Shown here piece after piece: positions 1-10,233 of a stretch of 64,000 nt of DNA; position 1 is the stretch's first letter; every line of letters starts with the position of its first letter. The position numbers and the translations under genes were made by a program. The DNA lies in NCBI GenBank assembly GCA_022241605.1, contig JAKOMQ010000015.1:17116-81115 (forward strand), read 5' to 3'. The DNA comes from Aquimonas sp. Its GTDB lineage: Bacteria; Pseudomonadota; Gammaproteobacteria; Xanthomonadales; Xanthomonadaceae. Below the pieces are notes generated by a model. It did not search any database and was not told the origin of the DNA. It was given only the letters and a program-made list of their open reading frames with translations.

Positions 1-224
1 CGGTTCGGCGATTCGTACTCGACGTGCGAGGTCGAGATCGTGATGCCGCGCGCCTTCTCTTCCGGCGCCTTGTCAATCGCGTCGTAGGCCTTGAACTCAC
101 CGCCAAAACGCTCGGCGCCCACCTTGGTCAGCGCAGCCGTCAGCGTGGTCTTGCCGTGGTCGACGTGACCGATGGTGCCCACGTTCACGTGCGGCTTGGT
201 GCGCTCGAATTTTTCCTTGGCCAT
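1..224 (-). CDS. tuf: Elongation factor Tu, N-terminal part (runs off the left edge)
   Basis: EF-Tu is the GTPase that delivers aminoacyl-tRNA to the ribosomal A site. Reading the minus strand from the ATG at 224-222 gives [20 protein letters not shown], then [12 protein letters not shown], the P-loop of EF-Tu (GHVDHGKT). Next comes the switch I region with EEKARGITI. About 74 codons are present; the G4/G5 motifs and domains II and III lie outside the window. The gene follows tRNA-Tyr, tRNA-Gly and tRNA-Thr on the same strand, which is the classic tRNA-tufB arrangement, so it is very probably co-transcribed with them from the promoter at 666-694. Which of possibly two tuf copies this is cannot be told. 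Confidence 0.97.
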   Translation of the reverse strand, partial: MAKEKFERTKPHVNVGTIGHVDHGKTTLTAALTKVGAERFGGEFKAYDAIDKAPEEKARGITISTSHVEYESPN

Positions 225-283
225 GGCTTTGGTATCCCGGTGAACTCAAGAATCGGAGGGTCTGGATGGATGCTGCGAGAAGG

Positions 284-359
<76 letters not shown>

Positions 360-459
360 ACGCGTTTTGACTTTGGCGACACCCCGGGGTCGGGGTGGCT
401 GCCAGGCAACCGGGCCGCCCTCATTGGCAGCCTTGAAGCCAAGACCCCAGCGAACAGCC

Positions 460-533
<74 letters not shown>

Positions 534-564
534 CTGCGTGCTGCCAGCTGAAGCCTTCAAACGG

Positions 565-650
565 TGGTGGAGGGAGGTGGATTCGAACCACCGAAGGCGT
601 AAGCCAGCAGATTTACAGTCTGCCCCCGTTGGCCGCTTGGGTATCCCTCC
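565..650 (-). tRNA. tRNA-Tyr (GUA anticodon)
   Basis: This is a class II tRNA with a long variable arm. Acceptor GGAGGGA pairs with TCCCTCC, followed by A and an encoded CCA. The anticodon stem-loop is GCAGACTGTAAATCTGC with anticodon GTA, then the extra arm and T-arm GGTGGTTCGAATCCACC. It is the first gene of the tRNA-tuf operon and begins about nine bases downstream of the predicted transcription start. Confidence 0.97.
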
Positions 651-665
651 AACAGAGAGCCACGC

Positions 666-694
666 ATTTTCGGTGTGTCGGGGCGTTCTGTCAA
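666..694 (-). promoter_or_regulatory. Sigma-70 promoter of the tRNA-Tyr/Gly/Thr-tuf operon
   Basis: On the minus strand there is a perfect -35 TTGACA (694-689) and a -10 GAAAAT (671-666) separated by 17 bases, about 16 bases upstream of tRNA-Tyr. The region just after the -10 is GC-rich (GCGTGG), a discriminator type associated with stringent (ppGpp/DksA) control of stable RNA operons. The hexamers are seen directly; the regulatory reading is inference. Confidence 0.7.
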
Positions 695-731
695 TGCCTC
701 GTCTTCAAATACTTCCCTGCCCCGCCCTGTT

Positions 732-1823
732 TCACACGTTGAAGCGGAAGTGCAGGACATCGCCCTCCTTCACGAGGTACTCCTTGCCCTCCAGCCGGAG
801 ACGGCCCGCTTCCTTGGCACCAGCCTCGCCGCGATAGCGCATGTAATCGTCGAAGGCGATGGTCTCGGCGCGGATGAAACCACGCTCGAAGTCGGTATGG
901 ATGACCGCCGCGGCCTGCGGCGCGGTTGATCCGGCCTTGACCGTCCAGGCGCGGACTTCCTTCACGCCAGCGGTGAAATACGTCTGCAGGCCGAGCAGCC
1001 GGTAGCCGGCACGGATCACGCGGTCCAAGCCGGGCTCGCCCAGACCCAGATCGGCCATGAACACGTCACGGTCGGCGTCCTCTAGCTGGGACAGCTCCTC
1101 CTCGATGGCCGCACAGACCGGCACTACCTCGGCGCCCTCTTCGACGGCGCGCTCGCGCACGCGATCAAGGTAGGCATTGTTTTCGAACCCGTCCTCGCGA
1201 ACGTTGGCGATGTACATCACTGGCTTGGCGGTGAGCAGGAACAGCTCACGCAGCAGGCCTCGCTCCTCGGAATCAAGGCGCATCGAGCGAACCGGCCGGC
1301 CCTGGTCGAGGTGGGCCCGCACCCGCGTCAGCAGATCGCGGCGCAAGGCGGCGTCCTTGTCGCCGGCCTTGGCCGCTCGCTCGAAGCGGTTCAGCGCCTT
1401 CTCGACGCTCTCCAGATCCGCCAGCGCCAGCTCCGTATCGATGGTTTCGATATCGGCGATCGGGTCCACCTTGCCGGCCACGTGCACGATGTCGGGGTGC
1501 TCGAAGCACCTCACCACGTGCGCGATGGCGTCGGTTTCCCGGATGTTGGCCAGGAACTTGTTACCGAGCCCCTCGCCCTTGCTGGCCCCGGCGACGAGGC
1601 CGGCGATGTCGACAAACTCGACCGCGGTCGGAACCACTTTCTGGGGCTTGACGATTTCAGCGAGCTGCTGGAGGCGCGGGTCCGGCACCGGCACCACGCC
1701 GACGTTGGGGTCGATGGTGCAGAAGGGGAAGTTGGCCGCGGCGATGCCGGCGCGGGTCAGGGCATTGAACAGGGTCGACTTGCCCACGTTGGGGAGTCCG
1801 ACGATGCCGCATCTGAGGGCCAT
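732..1823 (-). CDS. ychF: Ribosome-binding ATPase YchF (Obg family)
   Basis: YchF/OLA1 is a universally conserved Obg-type P-loop NTPase that prefers ATP, binds ribosomes and is linked to oxidative-stress responses. The protein has 363 residues, the same length as the E. coli protein. It begins [17 protein letters not shown] with the P-loop at residues 8-16, then switch elements and the [17 protein letters not shown] segment typical of the family. It ends with a TGS-type domain (LHFRFNV). The frame stays open upstream, but the conserved N-terminus starts at the ATG at 1823, with GGAG nine bases before it; anything further upstream is the GGGATTG repeat. It lies downstream of pth on the same strand, the usual pth-ychF pairing. 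Confidence 0.98.
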   Translation of the reverse strand: MALRCGIVGLPNVGKSTLFNALTRAGIAAANFPFCTIDPNVGVVPVPDPRLQQLAEIVKPQKVVPTAVEFVDIAGLVAGASKGEGLGNKFLANIRETDAIAHVVRCFEHPDIVHVAGKVDPIADIETIDTELALADLESVEKALNRFERAAKAGDKDAALRRDLLTRVRAHLDQGRPVRSMRLDSEERGLLRELFLLTAKPVMYIANVREDGFENNAYLDRVRERAVEEGAEVVPVCAAIEEELSQLEDADRDVFMADLGLGEPGLDRVIRAGYRLLGLQTYFTAGVKEVRAWTVKAGSTAPQAAAVIHTDFERGFIRAETIAFDDYMRYRGEAGAKEAGRLRLEGKEYLVKEGDVLHFRFNV

Positions 1824-1837
1824 GGGCTTTGACTCCG

Positions 1838-1900
1838 GGATTGGGGATTCAGGATTGGAGATTGGGGATTGGGGATTGGGGATTGGGGATTGGGGATTCG
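1838..1900. repeat. GGGATTG heptad tandem repeat upstream of ychF
   Basis: About nine degenerate to perfect copies of the heptamer GGGATTG lie head to tail between pth and ychF, starting roughly 15 bases upstream of the ychF start codon. Related GGGATTCGGGATTAGG sequence forms the 3' end of pth (1933-1955), and the complement recurs before cydA. No gene is seen here. Confidence 0.9.
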
Positions 1901-1940
1901 GAGCGGCAGGTTGAGGCAAGCCGCAGCGCGGCGCCAATCC

Positions 1941-2531
1941 CTAATCCCGAATCCCGGTGTTGGTATGCAACCGCTTCATCGCCTCGTTGAAATCGCCGCG
2001 CAGCAGCAGCGGCAGCTGGTCGAGGGCGGTATCGAGGCTGCGCTGGATCGAAATCTCATCGTCGCGACTGGGGCGCCCGAGCACCCAGGGCGTGACCTTG
2101 TCCTTCTGCCCCGGGTGTCCGATGCCGACGCGAAGTCGGTGGAACTTGCCGTGGCCAAGGTGGTTGAAGGTGTCGCGCAGGCCGTTCTGGCCGCCGTGGC
2201 CGCCGTCGAACTTGAGCCGCGTCACGCCGGGCGCCAGGTCAAGCTCATCGTGGGCGACCAGCATCTGTTCGGGCTCGATCTTGAAGTAACGCAATGCGGC
2301 CGCGATCGACTGACCACTGCGATTCATGAACGTGCTGGGTTTCAACAGCCAGATCGCGTGGCCGTCGAAGGAGGCGCGGGCAGTCTCACCGTGCAGCTTG
2401 GCTTCATGGGCGAAACGCACGCCGGCCTGCCCAGCCAGCCGGTCGGCAAACCAGAAGCCCGCATTGTGGCGGGTAAGGGCGTAGTCGGCGCCCGGATTGC
2501 CAAGGCCGACGATCAATCGCAGCGCGCTCAT
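1941..2531 (-). CDS. pth: Peptidyl-tRNA hydrolase
   Basis: Pth cleaves the ester bond of peptidyl-tRNAs released from stalled ribosomes and so recycles tRNA. It has 196 residues, close to the 194 of E. coli Pth. The N-terminus MSALRLIVGLGNPGADYALT carries the substrate-binding GNPG, followed by catalytic His22 in RHNAGF. FMNRSG and the AHDELDL segment with its conserved Asp are also present. It follows rplY by about 50 bases in the usual rplY-pth-ychF order. The last residues (TGIRD) and the TAG stop are written in the GGGATTCGGGATTAGG repeat, so the C-terminus may have been re-terminated by that repeat. Confidence 0.97.
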   Translation of the reverse strand: MSALRLIVGLGNPGADYALTRHNAGFWFADRLAGQAGVRFAHEAKLHGETARASFDGHAIWLLKPSTFMNRSGQSIAAALRYFKIEPEQMLVAHDELDLAPGVTRLKFDGGHGGQNGLRDTFNHLGHGKFHRLRVGIGHPGQKDKVTPWVLGRPSRDDEISIQRSLDTALDQLPLLLRGDFNEAMKRLHTNTGIRD

Positions 2532-2579
2532 GCGGCAGTGCCAATCCCGCCGGCAAGGTGCCGGCGGGATGGACGGGGC

Positions 2580-3197
2580 TTACTTTTTCTCTTCCGTGGC
2601 TTCTTCCGACTCGCCGGCCTTGGACTGGCGGGCGATCACCACCGCGACATCGTGTTCCTTGCCGAGCTTCAGCTCGGGGATTTCGACGCCGTCCGGCAGC
2701 TTGATGTCAGACAGATGGACGGTATCACCGGCCTTCAGGCCGACGAGGTCAAGCTCGATGAACTCCGGCAGGTTGCCCGGCAGGCAGGACACTTCCACTT
2801 CGTTGACTTCGTGGGTGATCACGACGCCACCGGCCTTGCCGGCCGGCGAGATGTCCTGGTTGAGGAAGTGCAGCGGCACACGCACGCGGATCGCCTCGTC
2901 GGCGGAGACGCGCATGAAGTCCAGGTGCATGATCAACGGCTTGAACGGATGACGCTGCATGTCGCGAACGATGACTTTCTGGATCTGGCCGTCGACATTG
3001 AGGTCGAGAATCGAGCTGTAGAACCACTCATGGGCCGAAGCCAGCCACACGGTGTTGTGCAGCAGCTCGACGCTGGACGGCTCGGCGTGGCCGCCGTAGA
3101 CCACGGCCGGCACCTGGCCCGTACGACGCAGGCGGCGGCTCGCACCCTTCCCTGCGTCCGTGCGGACGGTGGCCTTGATTTCATGCTGGGTTGCCAT
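2580..3197 (-). CDS. rplY: 50S ribosomal protein L25, long CTC/TL5 form
   Basis: L25 binds 5S rRNA in the large ribosomal subunit. This 205-residue protein is the long, two-domain form (general stress protein CTC type), not the 94-residue E. coli form. The N-terminal 5S-binding domain has GKGASRRLRRTGQVPAVVYG. The C-terminal beta domain includes KPLIMHLDFMRV and ELDLVGLKAGDTVHLSDI, and the tail is acidic and lysine-rich. It lies between prs and pth on the same strand, as in most proteobacteria. Confidence 0.97.
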   Translation of the reverse strand: MATQHEIKATVRTDAGKGASRRLRRTGQVPAVVYGGHAEPSSVELLHNTVWLASAHEWFYSSILDLNVDGQIQKVIVRDMQRHPFKPLIMHLDFMRVSADEAIRVRVPLHFLNQDISPAGKAGGVVITHEVNEVEVSCLPGNLPEFIELDLVGLKAGDTVHLSDIKLPDGVEIPELKLGKEHDVAVVIARQSKAGESEEATEEKK

Positions 3198-3276
3198 TGG
3201 ATGTTGCCTTTCTTGCTGGGGAACGGCGCCTTGCGACGCCGGAATGCCCGCCCCGCGACCAGGGTGGGCGTAGTGA

Positions 3277-4233
3277 TCAGTCCACGTAGAGCGAACTGAC
3301 GGATTCTCCGAATGCGATACGGCGGATGGTTTCCGCCAGCAGTTCGGCGACGCTGAGCTGGCGGATGCGGCCGCAGGCGCGGGCCTCGTCCGACAGCGGG
3401 ATGGTGTCGGTCACAACCAGCTCATCGAGCTGGCTGCCGTTGATGTTGCTGATCGCCGCCCCCGACAGCACCGGGTGGGTGCAGTAGGCGACCACCTTGC
3501 GCGCGCCGTTGTCCTTGAGCGCTGCTGCGGCGGCGCAGAGGGTGCCGGCGGTGTCGACGATGTCATCGACCAGCACGCAGGTCTTGCCGGAGACGTCGCC
3601 GATGATGTTCATCACCGTGGCCACGTTGGCCCGCGGCCGGCGCTTGTCGATGATCGCGAGGTCGGCGTCGTCGAGGCGCTTGGCAATGGCCCGGGCGCGG
3701 ACCACGCCGCCGACATCCGGGCTGACCACGATCAGGTCCTTGGTGCCCTGGGTGCGCCAGACATCGGCCAGCAACAGAGGCGAGGCATAGACGTTGTCGA
3801 CCGGAATATCGAAGAAACCCTGGATCTGGTCGGCATGTAGATCGACCGTCAGCACGCGGTCGGTACCAACGGCACTGAACATGCGTGCAGCCACCTTGGC
3901 GGTGATCGGCACCCGCGCGGAACGCGGCCGACGGTCCTGTCGCGCGTAACCGAAGTACGGCACCACGGCGGTGACGTTGGCTGCCGAGGCGCGCTTGAGC
4001 GCATCCACCAGCACCAGCAGCTCCATGAAATTCTCGGCCGTGGGCGCGCAGGTAGGCTGCACGACGAAGACTTCCTGCCGGCGCACGTTCTCCTCGATCT
4101 CCACCGAGACCTCGCCGTCGGAGAAGCGACCCACCAGCGCCTTGCCTGGGCGTACGCCCAGCTCACGGCAGACGGCCTGGGCAAGCGGCCGGTTCGCGTT
4201 GCCGGTGAAAACGAGGATGCCGTCGGTATTCAC
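3277..4233 (-). CDS. prs: Ribose-phosphate pyrophosphokinase (PRPP synthase)
   Basis: Prs makes PRPP from ribose 5-phosphate and ATP for nucleotide, histidine, tryptophan and NAD synthesis. It has 318 residues (class I enzymes are about 315). Visible motifs are [12 protein letters not shown] near the N-terminus, [11 protein letters not shown] in the ATP site, [12 protein letters not shown], and the PRPP-binding loop [14 protein letters not shown] near residues 215-230. It lies just downstream of tRNA-Gln and upstream of rplY, and the ispE-tRNA-Gln-prs order is common in gammaproteobacteria. Confidence 0.98.
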   Translation of the reverse strand: MNTDGILVFTGNANRPLAQAVCRELGVRPGKALVGRFSDGEVSVEIEENVRRQEVFVVQPTCAPTAENFMELLVLVDALKRASAANVTAVVPYFGYARQDRRPRSARVPITAKVAARMFSAVGTDRVLTVDLHADQIQGFFDIPVDNVYASPLLLADVWRTQGTKDLIVVSPDVGGVVRARAIAKRLDDADLAIIDKRRPRANVATVMNIIGDVSGKTCVLVDDIVDTAGTLCAAAAALKDNGARKVVAYCTHPVLSGAAISNINGSQLDELVVTDTIPLSDEARACGRIRQLSVAELLAETIRRIAFGESVSSLYVD

Positions 4234-4359
4234 TGTGCACCTGCGCTGTGCGGGGGCCCGTCCACCGCGGCGGGCCCGGGAAAGCCCGCGGCGAGGCGCC
4301 CTGCCCCGCCACCGGCGTGTCGACCGCCGGGAGGTCCCCGGCGATCGGACGATTGGAAC

Positions 4360-4434
4360 TGGCTGGGGCGGCAGGATTCGAACCTGCGAATGCCGGAATC
4401 AAAATCCGGTGCCTTACCACTTGGCGACGCCCCA
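4360..4434 (-). tRNA. tRNA-Gln (UUG anticodon)
   Basis: The minus strand gives acceptor TGGGGCG, D-arm TCGCCAAGTGGTAAGGC, an anticodon stem-loop CCGGATTTTGATTCCGG with anticodon TTG, T-arm GCAGGTTCGAATCCTGC, 3' acceptor CGCCCCA and discriminator G with an encoded CCA. The U1-A72 pair is typical of tRNA-Gln. It lies between ispE and prs on the same strand. Confidence 0.97.
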
Positions 4435-4462
4435 ACACGAAAATCCGCTGCCGCCGGTGGCC

Positions 4463-5326
4463 TCAGGCCGCCTGCGCCAGCTGCTCGAACACGGGCGAGC
4501 GATCCAGCCCGTCAACCACCCAGCTGCGCCGGCCCGACCCCAGCCTTGCCTGGGCAGCCTCGGCCTGCGTGGCGCGCTCGAAGCGCGCGAAAAAGCAGCC
4601 GCCGGTGCCGCTCAAACCCATCTGCAGGGCCATCCCGGCGCAGGCATCGCCCAAGGCCTCAAGCGCTGCGCCCGCCGCGGGCGATCGCGCCAACAGCACT
4701 GGCTGGAAGACGTTTGAGCGATACTCGCCCCGCGCAAAGCCCGCAATTGTCGCGGGGGGCGCATCGCGTGTCAATTCAGGTGCTTGGAACAAGGCCGCGG
4801 TGGGTACCTGCACGCCGGAGTCCAGCACGAGATAACTCGACGACCCCAGCGCCAGCGGCTGCAGACGCTCGCCCACGCCCTCGGCCCAGGCCGAATGCCC
4901 GTGAACGAACACCGGCACGTCGGCGCCCAGGCCAAGCCCAAGCGCAGCCAGCGCGTCAGGCCCCAGACCGCAGCCCCACAGCGTGTTCAAGCCCAGCAGC
5001 ACGCCGGCTGCATCCGAGCTGCCGCCGCCCAGGCCGCCACCCATCGGGATCCGCTTGTGCAGGAGGATGTCCGCGCCCTGCGCGCAGCCAGTGGCGTCCC
5101 GCAGGGCTTGGGCCGCGCGCAGAGCGAGGTCGTCCGCGGGCTCCACGCCGGCAGCGCCGGACAGCAAGCGCAGCTCACCGTCAGCGCGAACGCCCAGCCG
5201 CAGTTCGTCGCAAAGGTCGATCAACTGGAATACGGTCTGCAGCAGGTGGTACCCATCGGCGCGCCGGCCCACCACCTGCAGGAACAGGTTGAGCTTGGCG
5301 GGCAGGCGCAGCTCCAGCTCAGCCAC
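4463..5326 (-). CDS. ispE: 4-diphosphocytidyl-2-C-methyl-D-erythritol kinase
   Basis: IspE phosphorylates CDP-methylerythritol in the MEP isoprenoid pathway. With the GTG start at 5326 the protein has 287 residues (E. coli 283) and begins VAELELRLPAKLNLFLQVVG, matching the family N-terminus. The GHMP-kinase glycine-rich loop is seen as PMGGGLGGGSSDAAG. The start overlaps the lolB stop codon, so the two are translationally coupled, and no ATG fits. The lolB-ispE-tRNA-Gln-prs arrangement is conserved. Confidence 0.96.
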   Translation of the reverse strand: MAELELRLPAKLNLFLQVVGRRADGYHLLQTVFQLIDLCDELRLGVRADGELRLLSGAAGVEPADDLALRAAQALRDATGCAQGADILLHKRIPMGGGLGGGSSDAAGVLLGLNTLWGCGLGPDALAALGLGLGADVPVFVHGHSAWAEGVGERLQPLALGSSSYLVLDSGVQVPTAALFQAPELTRDAPPATIAGFARGEYRSNVFQPVLLARSPAAGAALEALGDACAGMALQMGLSGTGGCFFARFERATQAEAAQARLGSGRRSWVVDGLDRSPVFEQLAQAA

Positions 5327-5954
5327 CCTCTGGCTCCCAGCGGTCCACCACCAGCCGCACGCGGCGTTCGCCGGACTCGGCGAACACCCGCAGCGGCAAC
5401 GGTGGCTGCCTGCGCTGGTCCCAGCCGCGGTACTCGATCTGCCAGCCGTGCTGGCGCAAGCGCGCCGGCAGCCCTTGGGCGTCGAACTCAAGCTGCGACT
5501 GAGCTTCGGCGCGGGCGCCACGCACCCAGGCGCGCAGCTGCGCAAGCGGCATGCTCCAGCCGGCAGCCTCGGCCAGCAGGGCCTCGGCATCGCTGCCCTC
5601 CAGCGGCCCCTGTTCCACGCCGTCCAGCCGCGCCCAGCCTTCACCTGCAGTCAGACGCCAGCTCTGGCGGCTGACCGGCGCCGACAGCGAGACGCTGAAG
5701 GAATCGCCCTGCTGCTGCCATTCGATGCGCCCGCTGCCGCCATCACCGCCGCCGGACACAGCCACCCGCCCGGAAAAACTCCAGTTCTGCTGCAGGGCAA
5801 GCACGCGCTCGCGCTCTGTCTGGGCGGCGAGCAGTTCGAGGTCGGCATCGCGCAGCAGCGGTGCGCGGACGCACCCGGCCAGCAGCACCAGCGCGAGCAG
5901 GCTGCACAGCACGCGGACCGCGCGGCCCCGCGTTCGGCGCCGGAGACAGCTCAT
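5319..5954 (-). CDS. lolB: Outer-membrane lipoprotein insertion protein LolB
   Basis: LolB is the outer-membrane lipoprotein receptor that takes lipoproteins from LolA and inserts them into the outer membrane. The 211-residue product has a basic N-terminus, a hydrophobic stretch and the lipobox LLAGC, with the acylated Cys at about residue 28. NWSFSGRVAVSGGGDGGSG follows, which fits the LolB fold. The start is the ATG at 5954, which overlaps the stop of the upstream TPR gene (ATGA); a longer frame upstream lacks a signal sequence. Sequence conservation in this family is low, so neighbourhood (next to ispE) adds much of the support. Confidence 0.9.
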   Translation of the reverse strand: MSCLRRRTRGRAVRVLCSLLALVLLAGCVRAPLLRDADLELLAAQTERERVLALQQNWSFSGRVAVSGGGDGGSGRIEWQQQGDSFSVSLSAPVSRQSWRLTAGEGWARLDGVEQGPLEGSDAEALLAEAAGWSMPLAQLRAWVRGARAEAQSQLEFDAQGLPARLRQHGWQIEYRGWDQRRQPPLPLRVFAESGERRVRLVVDRWEPEGG

Positions 5955-7696
5955 GGCTCGAAGCGCTCGCGCAGGCGCTGAACAGCGCGGTTCTCGGCAT
6001 CCAGCTCGATGCCCTTCAGCCACCAGCCACGGGCCTCTTCCTCACGCTCCAGCACGAGCAAAACCTCTGCCAGATGCGCGGCGATCTCAGCGTCCGCCTG
6101 GCCCTCGAAGGCACGCTGCAGATAGTCGAGGGCTTCGTCGGCACGGCCAAGCCTGAACAGCACCCAGCCCATGCTGTCGAGAATCGCGGGCTGGTCGGGC
6201 GAAAGCTGCAGAGCGAGACGGATGTAACCCAAGGCCTCCTCATGCTCGTCGGTGCGGTCGGTCATGATGTAGCCGAGCGCGTTCAGGGCGTCGGCGTCTT
6301 CAGGATCCTCACTCACCAGCACCTGCAGGTCGATGATGGCCTCGGCCACGCGATCCAGCCGCTCAAAGGTCAGCGCCCTCGCATAGAGCAGGGCGCGGTC
6401 ATCTTCGAAGATCTGCAGCCCTCGATTGAGCGCATCGATCGAGGCCAGCAGCTCGCCCCGACGATTCAGCAGCTCGCCCTCGAGAAGGAAGGCATTGCGC
6501 AGCAGTTCGCCTTCGTCGGTCTCCAGCGCCTGTAAGCCCCGCAGGGTAGCGATCGACGCCTCCAGACGGCCTGCGTCCTCATGCAGCACGGCAATGCGCA
6601 GCTGCGCCTGCATGCGGCGCGCGGGGTCGGTCACGCCCTCGTACCAGCGCTGGGCCTCGTCGCCGCGCTCCAACACTTCGGCAATCTGGCCAAGCAGGAA
6701 GCGCCGGTCGTCACTGAGGACAGCGCCGAACACCGAAGTCTCGTCGCGCGCATCTTCCGGGTTGAGCGTGGCCAGCGCATCGGACTTGATCTGACCGTAA
6801 AGAAGCTCGAGCGCGCCTGACTCGCCGACCCGGGCAAGATAGGCCGCACGGCCGGCAAATGTGGCGTCGGTCTGCTCGCCCTCGGCAAGCAGCTCGGCGG
6901 CCCGCCCGGTCTGGCCAAGGCCATCCAGCAGCGAGGCTGCGCGCAGGCGCTCGGGAATATCGCCCAAGCCCAGCGCAAGCACCGCCTCCAGAGCGGTAAT
7001 CGCGGCTTCAGGCTGCTCCTGGCGCAACAGGACCTCGGCACGCCATAGGCCAACCCGACGATCTTCGGGAAAACGAGCTGCCGCCAGTTCGAGCACGCGC
7101 ACGGTCAGGTCCGGCGCACTCCACTGCTGGGCGAGGCCGCCCAGGGCCACCCACACGCTGAATTCGGGCGGCAGGCGCGGATCCTCTACAAGCAGGCGCA
7201 GGCTGGGCACGGCGCCGCGACCGCTGCCTGCGAGGGCCTGCACCGCCAGTCGGCGCGCGTCCTCATCGCCAGCAAACAGTTCGGCCAGGCCGTCGGCGGC
7301 GTCTTCATGGCGGCCCTCGCGGATGGCGTGGACCAGGGCAAGCTGGCGCGCCGCAGCGGCATCCGGCGCCAGCTGCAGCCAACGGCGCAGGGCTTCCGCC
7401 AGCAGGCCGCGATCATCCGCCAGCAGCGCGATCCGGGCGGCACGCTCGGCCAGCTCGGGGTCTGCCGAAAGCAGGGCCGCCTCGACGTAGGCACGCGCGG
7501 CCGCAGCGCTATCTCCCTGCTGCAGGGCGAACTCGCCCTTCAGCAGCTGCATCAGGGCCTCGCCGAGGTCGGCGCGGGGCGCAGCGAGGCCGACCAGCGG
7601 AGACTCCGGGTCGGTGGATTGGGCCGAACCACAAGGGGCAAATGCGGCCAGCAGCGTCGCGAGCGGCAACAGCAGGTAGAATCCGGAGCGGCTCAT
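5951..7696 (-). CDS. Secreted tetratricopeptide-repeat protein
   Basis: A 581-residue protein with a signal peptide ([20 protein letters not shown]) and TPR-like helix pairs through its length, for example [20 protein letters not shown] near the start and [20 protein letters not shown] and [20 protein letters not shown] near the C-terminus. Proteins of this type sit directly upstream of lolB in many beta- and gammaproteobacteria, and here the stop overlaps the lolB start. It is probably periplasmic or surface-exposed and may serve outer-membrane assembly. No catalytic motif is seen and the exact role is unknown. It is divergent from hemA with a 70-bp shared upstream region. Confidence 0.9.
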   Translation of the reverse strand: MSRSGFYLLLPLATLLAAFAPCGSAQSTDPESPLVGLAAPRADLGEALMQLLKGEFALQQGDSAAAARAYVEAALLSADPELAERAARIALLADDRGLLAEALRRWLQLAPDAAAARQLALVHAIREGRHEDAADGLAELFAGDEDARRLAVQALAGSGRGAVPSLRLLVEDPRLPPEFSVWVALGGLAQQWSAPDLTVRVLELAAARFPEDRRVGLWRAEVLLRQEQPEAAITALEAVLALGLGDIPERLRAASLLDGLGQTGRAAELLAEGEQTDATFAGRAAYLARVGESGALELLYGQIKSDALATLNPEDARDETSVFGAVLSDDRRFLLGQIAEVLERGDEAQRWYEGVTDPARRMQAQLRIAVLHEDAGRLEASIATLRGLQALETDEGELLRNAFLLEGELLNRRGELLASIDALNRGLQIFEDDRALLYARALTFERLDRVAEAIIDLQVLVSEDPEDADALNALGYIMTDRTDEHEEALGYIRLALQLSPDQPAILDSMGWVLFRLGRADEALDYLQRAFEGQADAEIAAHLAEVLLVLEREEEARGWWLKGIELDAENRAVQRLRERFEP

Positions 7697-7766
7697 TAGA
7701 CCTTCACAGGGGCGTCCGGCACCTGCCGCAGGCTGCGGCGCACCGGCCCCGGAACAACGCTCACCA

Positions 7767-9107
7767 GTGTACCCGAACCCTCTTTCCGACCGGCCGCAGC
7801 GGCGCCTGCTGGCGCTGGGCCTCAGCCATCAGACGGCGCCGGTCGCCCTGCGCGAGCAGGTGGCGTTCGGAGCTGATCGGCTGGCGTCGGCGCTGGCCGA
7901 ACTGCTCGGCCGGCCGGGAATCGAGGAAGCCGCACTGATTTCCACCTGTAACCGCACCGAGGTCTACGCGGCGGTTGAACCCGGTGCCGAAGCCGAAGCG
8001 GCGCGCTGGCTCGCCGATCACCATCGACTGGAGGGCGAGGCCCTGCGCCGCTGCCTGTACCAGCACGAGGACGCTGCCGCCGTGCGCCACCTGTTCCGCG
8101 TCGCCACCGGCCTGGACTCGCTGGTGCTCGGCGAGCCGCAGATCCTCGGTCAAGTCAAGGACGCGTGGCAGCTCGCACGTGAGGTCGGCGCCCTTCGCGG
8201 CGGGCTCGATCGCCTGTTCCAGCACGGTTTCGCGGTGGCCAAGCGGGTCCGCACCGACACCGCCATCGGCGCCCATCCGGTTTCCGTGGCCTTCGCCGGC
8301 GTGCGGCTTGCGCAGCAGGTGTTCAGCGACCTCACCGACGCCACCGTGCTGCTGATCGGCGCGGGCAAAACCATTGAGCTGGCGGCCCGGCATCTGGTGG
8401 AACAGCGCGCGCGGCGCCTGCTGGTGGCAAACCGAACGCTGGAGCATGCGCAGGCCCTGGCCGCCCGGGTCGGCGGCTATGCGCTGCCGCTGGAAGACCT
8501 GCGACAGCATCTGCATGAGGCCGATATCGTCATTTCCGCCACGGCAGCGCGCGAGCCGCTGCTGAACCGGGCCGATCTCGCCCTGGCGCTGCGCCAGCGT
8601 CGCCATCGACCGATGTTCATTCTCGACCTTGCGGTACCCCGCGACATCGCTGAAGACGTCGCCACGCTGGAGGACGTCTTCCTCTACACCGTGGACGACC
8701 TCGATCAGGTGATCCAGGAGAACCGGCGCTCACGACAGACGGCGGCGACCCAGGCCGAAGCCATCATCGACCTGCAGGTGGAGCACTTCCTTGGATGGTG
8801 GCGGGCCAGCCAGCAGCAAGGGCTTATCCGCGAGCTGCGCGGGATCGGCGAACGCGAGCGCGATGCCGTGCTGGCGCGCGCGCGGCAGATGTTGCAGCAG
8901 GGGCGCAGCCCCGAAGAGGCCCTGCAGTATCTGGCACATACCTTGACCAACAAGCTGCTGCACGCACCCTCCGCCGGGCTTCGTGCGGCTGCCCAACGCG
9001 GCGATGCCGAGCTGTTCCGCGCTGCCGGCCAGCTGTTCGCCCTGCCCGCCCCGGAGCTGCGCGAGGGCGCGTCGACGACTGATACGAACCCCGAGGACCC
9101 GGCATGA
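7767..9107 (+). CDS. hemA: Glutamyl-tRNA reductase
   Basis: HemA reduces glutamyl-tRNA to glutamate-1-semialdehyde, the first committed step of C5-pathway tetrapyrrole synthesis. The 446-residue protein has [16 protein letters not shown] near the N-terminus, the catalytic Cys61 in [10 protein letters not shown], and the NADPH-binding [16 protein letters not shown] near residue 195. The GTG at 7767 is the best available start and gives a short extension ([12 protein letters not shown]) before the conserved strand; the true start could be slightly later. It overlaps prfA by ATGA, so hemA-prfA is an operon as in E. coli. Confidence 0.96.
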   Translation: MYPNPLSDRPQRRLLALGLSHQTAPVALREQVAFGADRLASALAELLGRPGIEEAALISTCNRTEVYAAVEPGAEAEAARWLADHHRLEGEALRRCLYQHEDAAAVRHLFRVATGLDSLVLGEPQILGQVKDAWQLAREVGALRGGLDRLFQHGFAVAKRVRTDTAIGAHPVSVAFAGVRLAQQVFSDLTDATVLLIGAGKTIELAARHLVEQRARRLLVANRTLEHAQALAARVGGYALPLEDLRQHLHEADIVISATAAREPLLNRADLALALRQRRHRPMFILDLAVPRDIAEDVATLEDVFLYTVDDLDQVIQENRRSRQTAATQAEAIIDLQVEHFLGWWRASQQQGLIRELRGIGERERDAVLARARQMLQQGRSPEEALQYLAHTLTNKLLHAPSAGLRAAAQRGDAELFRAAGQLFALPAPELREGASTTDTNPEDPA

Positions 9108-10180
9108 GTCCTGGCATCCGCAGGAAGCTGGAAGTCCTCTCCGAACGGCACGAAGAGGTCGGCCTGCTGCTCGGCACGCATGAGGTCGCCGCCAATGCCG
9201 GTCGCTTCCGGGAGCTTTCGCGGGAGTACGCGCAGCTGGCTCCGGTCGTGCGTGCACTGGCCGAGTACGACACCGCCAGTGCTGAGCTGGAGGCCTCGCG
9301 CGCGCTGCTCTCCGATCCCGACATGCGCGAGATGGCGCAGGAGGAGATCGAGCGACTGCAGGCGCGCCTGGAGGAACTCGACACCCAGCTTGGCGTTTTG
9401 CTGCTGCCGCATGATCCGCGCGACGAGGCCAACATCTTCCTGGAAATCCGTGCCGGCACCGGCGGCGACGAGGCGGCGATCTTCGCCGGCGACCTGTTCC
9501 GCATGTATACGCGCTATGCAGAATCTCGGCGCTGGAACGTTGAATTGCTGTCCGCCAGCGAAGGCGAGCACGGCGGCTTCAAGGAAGTCATCGCCCGCGT
9601 CGAGGGTCAGGGCGCGTACTCGGCGTTCAAGTTCGAGAGTGGCACCCATCGCGTGCAGCGGGTGCCCGCCACCGAGAGCCAGGGCCGCATCCACACGTCG
9701 GCTGCGACCGTCGCCATCCTGCCCGAAATGGACGAAATCGAAGACATCGAAATCCGCGACTCCGACCTGAAGGTCGACACCTTCCGCGCCTCGGGCGCTG
9801 GTGGGCAGCACGTCAACAAGACCGACTCGGCCATCCGCATGACCCACCTGCCCACCGGCATGGTGGTGGAGTGCCAGGATGAGCGCAGCCAGCACAAGAA
9901 TCGCGCGCGCGCCCTCAGCCTGCTCAAGGCCCGCCTGCTGGACGCGCAGCGCGGCCAGCAGGTGCAGGCCCAGGCCGAGTCAAGGCGCCTGCAGGTGGGC
10001 TCGGGCGACCGCAGCCAGCGCATCCGCACCTACAACTTCCCGCAGGGTCGGATCAGCGACCACCGCATCAACCTCACCCTGTACCGGCTGCCGGAAATCA
10101 TTGCCGGCGACCTCGGCGAACTGGTGCAGGCTCTGACCCGCGAAGCCCAGGTCGACGAGCTCCGGCTGCTCGGACAATAG
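9104..10180 (+). CDS. prfA: Peptide chain release factor 1
   Basis: RF1 terminates translation at UAA and UAG. The 358-residue product carries the PAT stop-codon-reading tripeptide in [10 protein letters not shown] (about residue 187) and the universally conserved GGQ in [18 protein letters not shown] (about residue 234), which triggers peptidyl-tRNA hydrolysis. The start overlaps the hemA stop. A separate prmC, often third in this operon, does not follow; a polyphosphate kinase gene does. Confidence 0.98.
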   Translation: MSPGIRRKLEVLSERHEEVGLLLGTHEVAANAGRFRELSREYAQLAPVVRALAEYDTASAELEASRALLSDPDMREMAQEEIERLQARLEELDTQLGVLLLPHDPRDEANIFLEIRAGTGGDEAAIFAGDLFRMYTRYAESRRWNVELLSASEGEHGGFKEVIARVEGQGAYSAFKFESGTHRVQRVPATESQGRIHTSAATVAILPEMDEIEDIEIRDSDLKVDTFRASGAGGQHVNKTDSAIRMTHLPTGMVVECQDERSQHKNRARALSLLKARLLDAQRGQQVQAQAESRRLQVGSGDRSQRIRTYNFPQGRISDHRINLTLYRLPEIIAGDLGELVQALTREAQVDELRLLGQ

Positions 10181-10233
10181 CGCCGGCGCCGGGCTCGGCT
10201 ACCATCAGCACGCCCCCGCCAGCCAAGGCCAGT

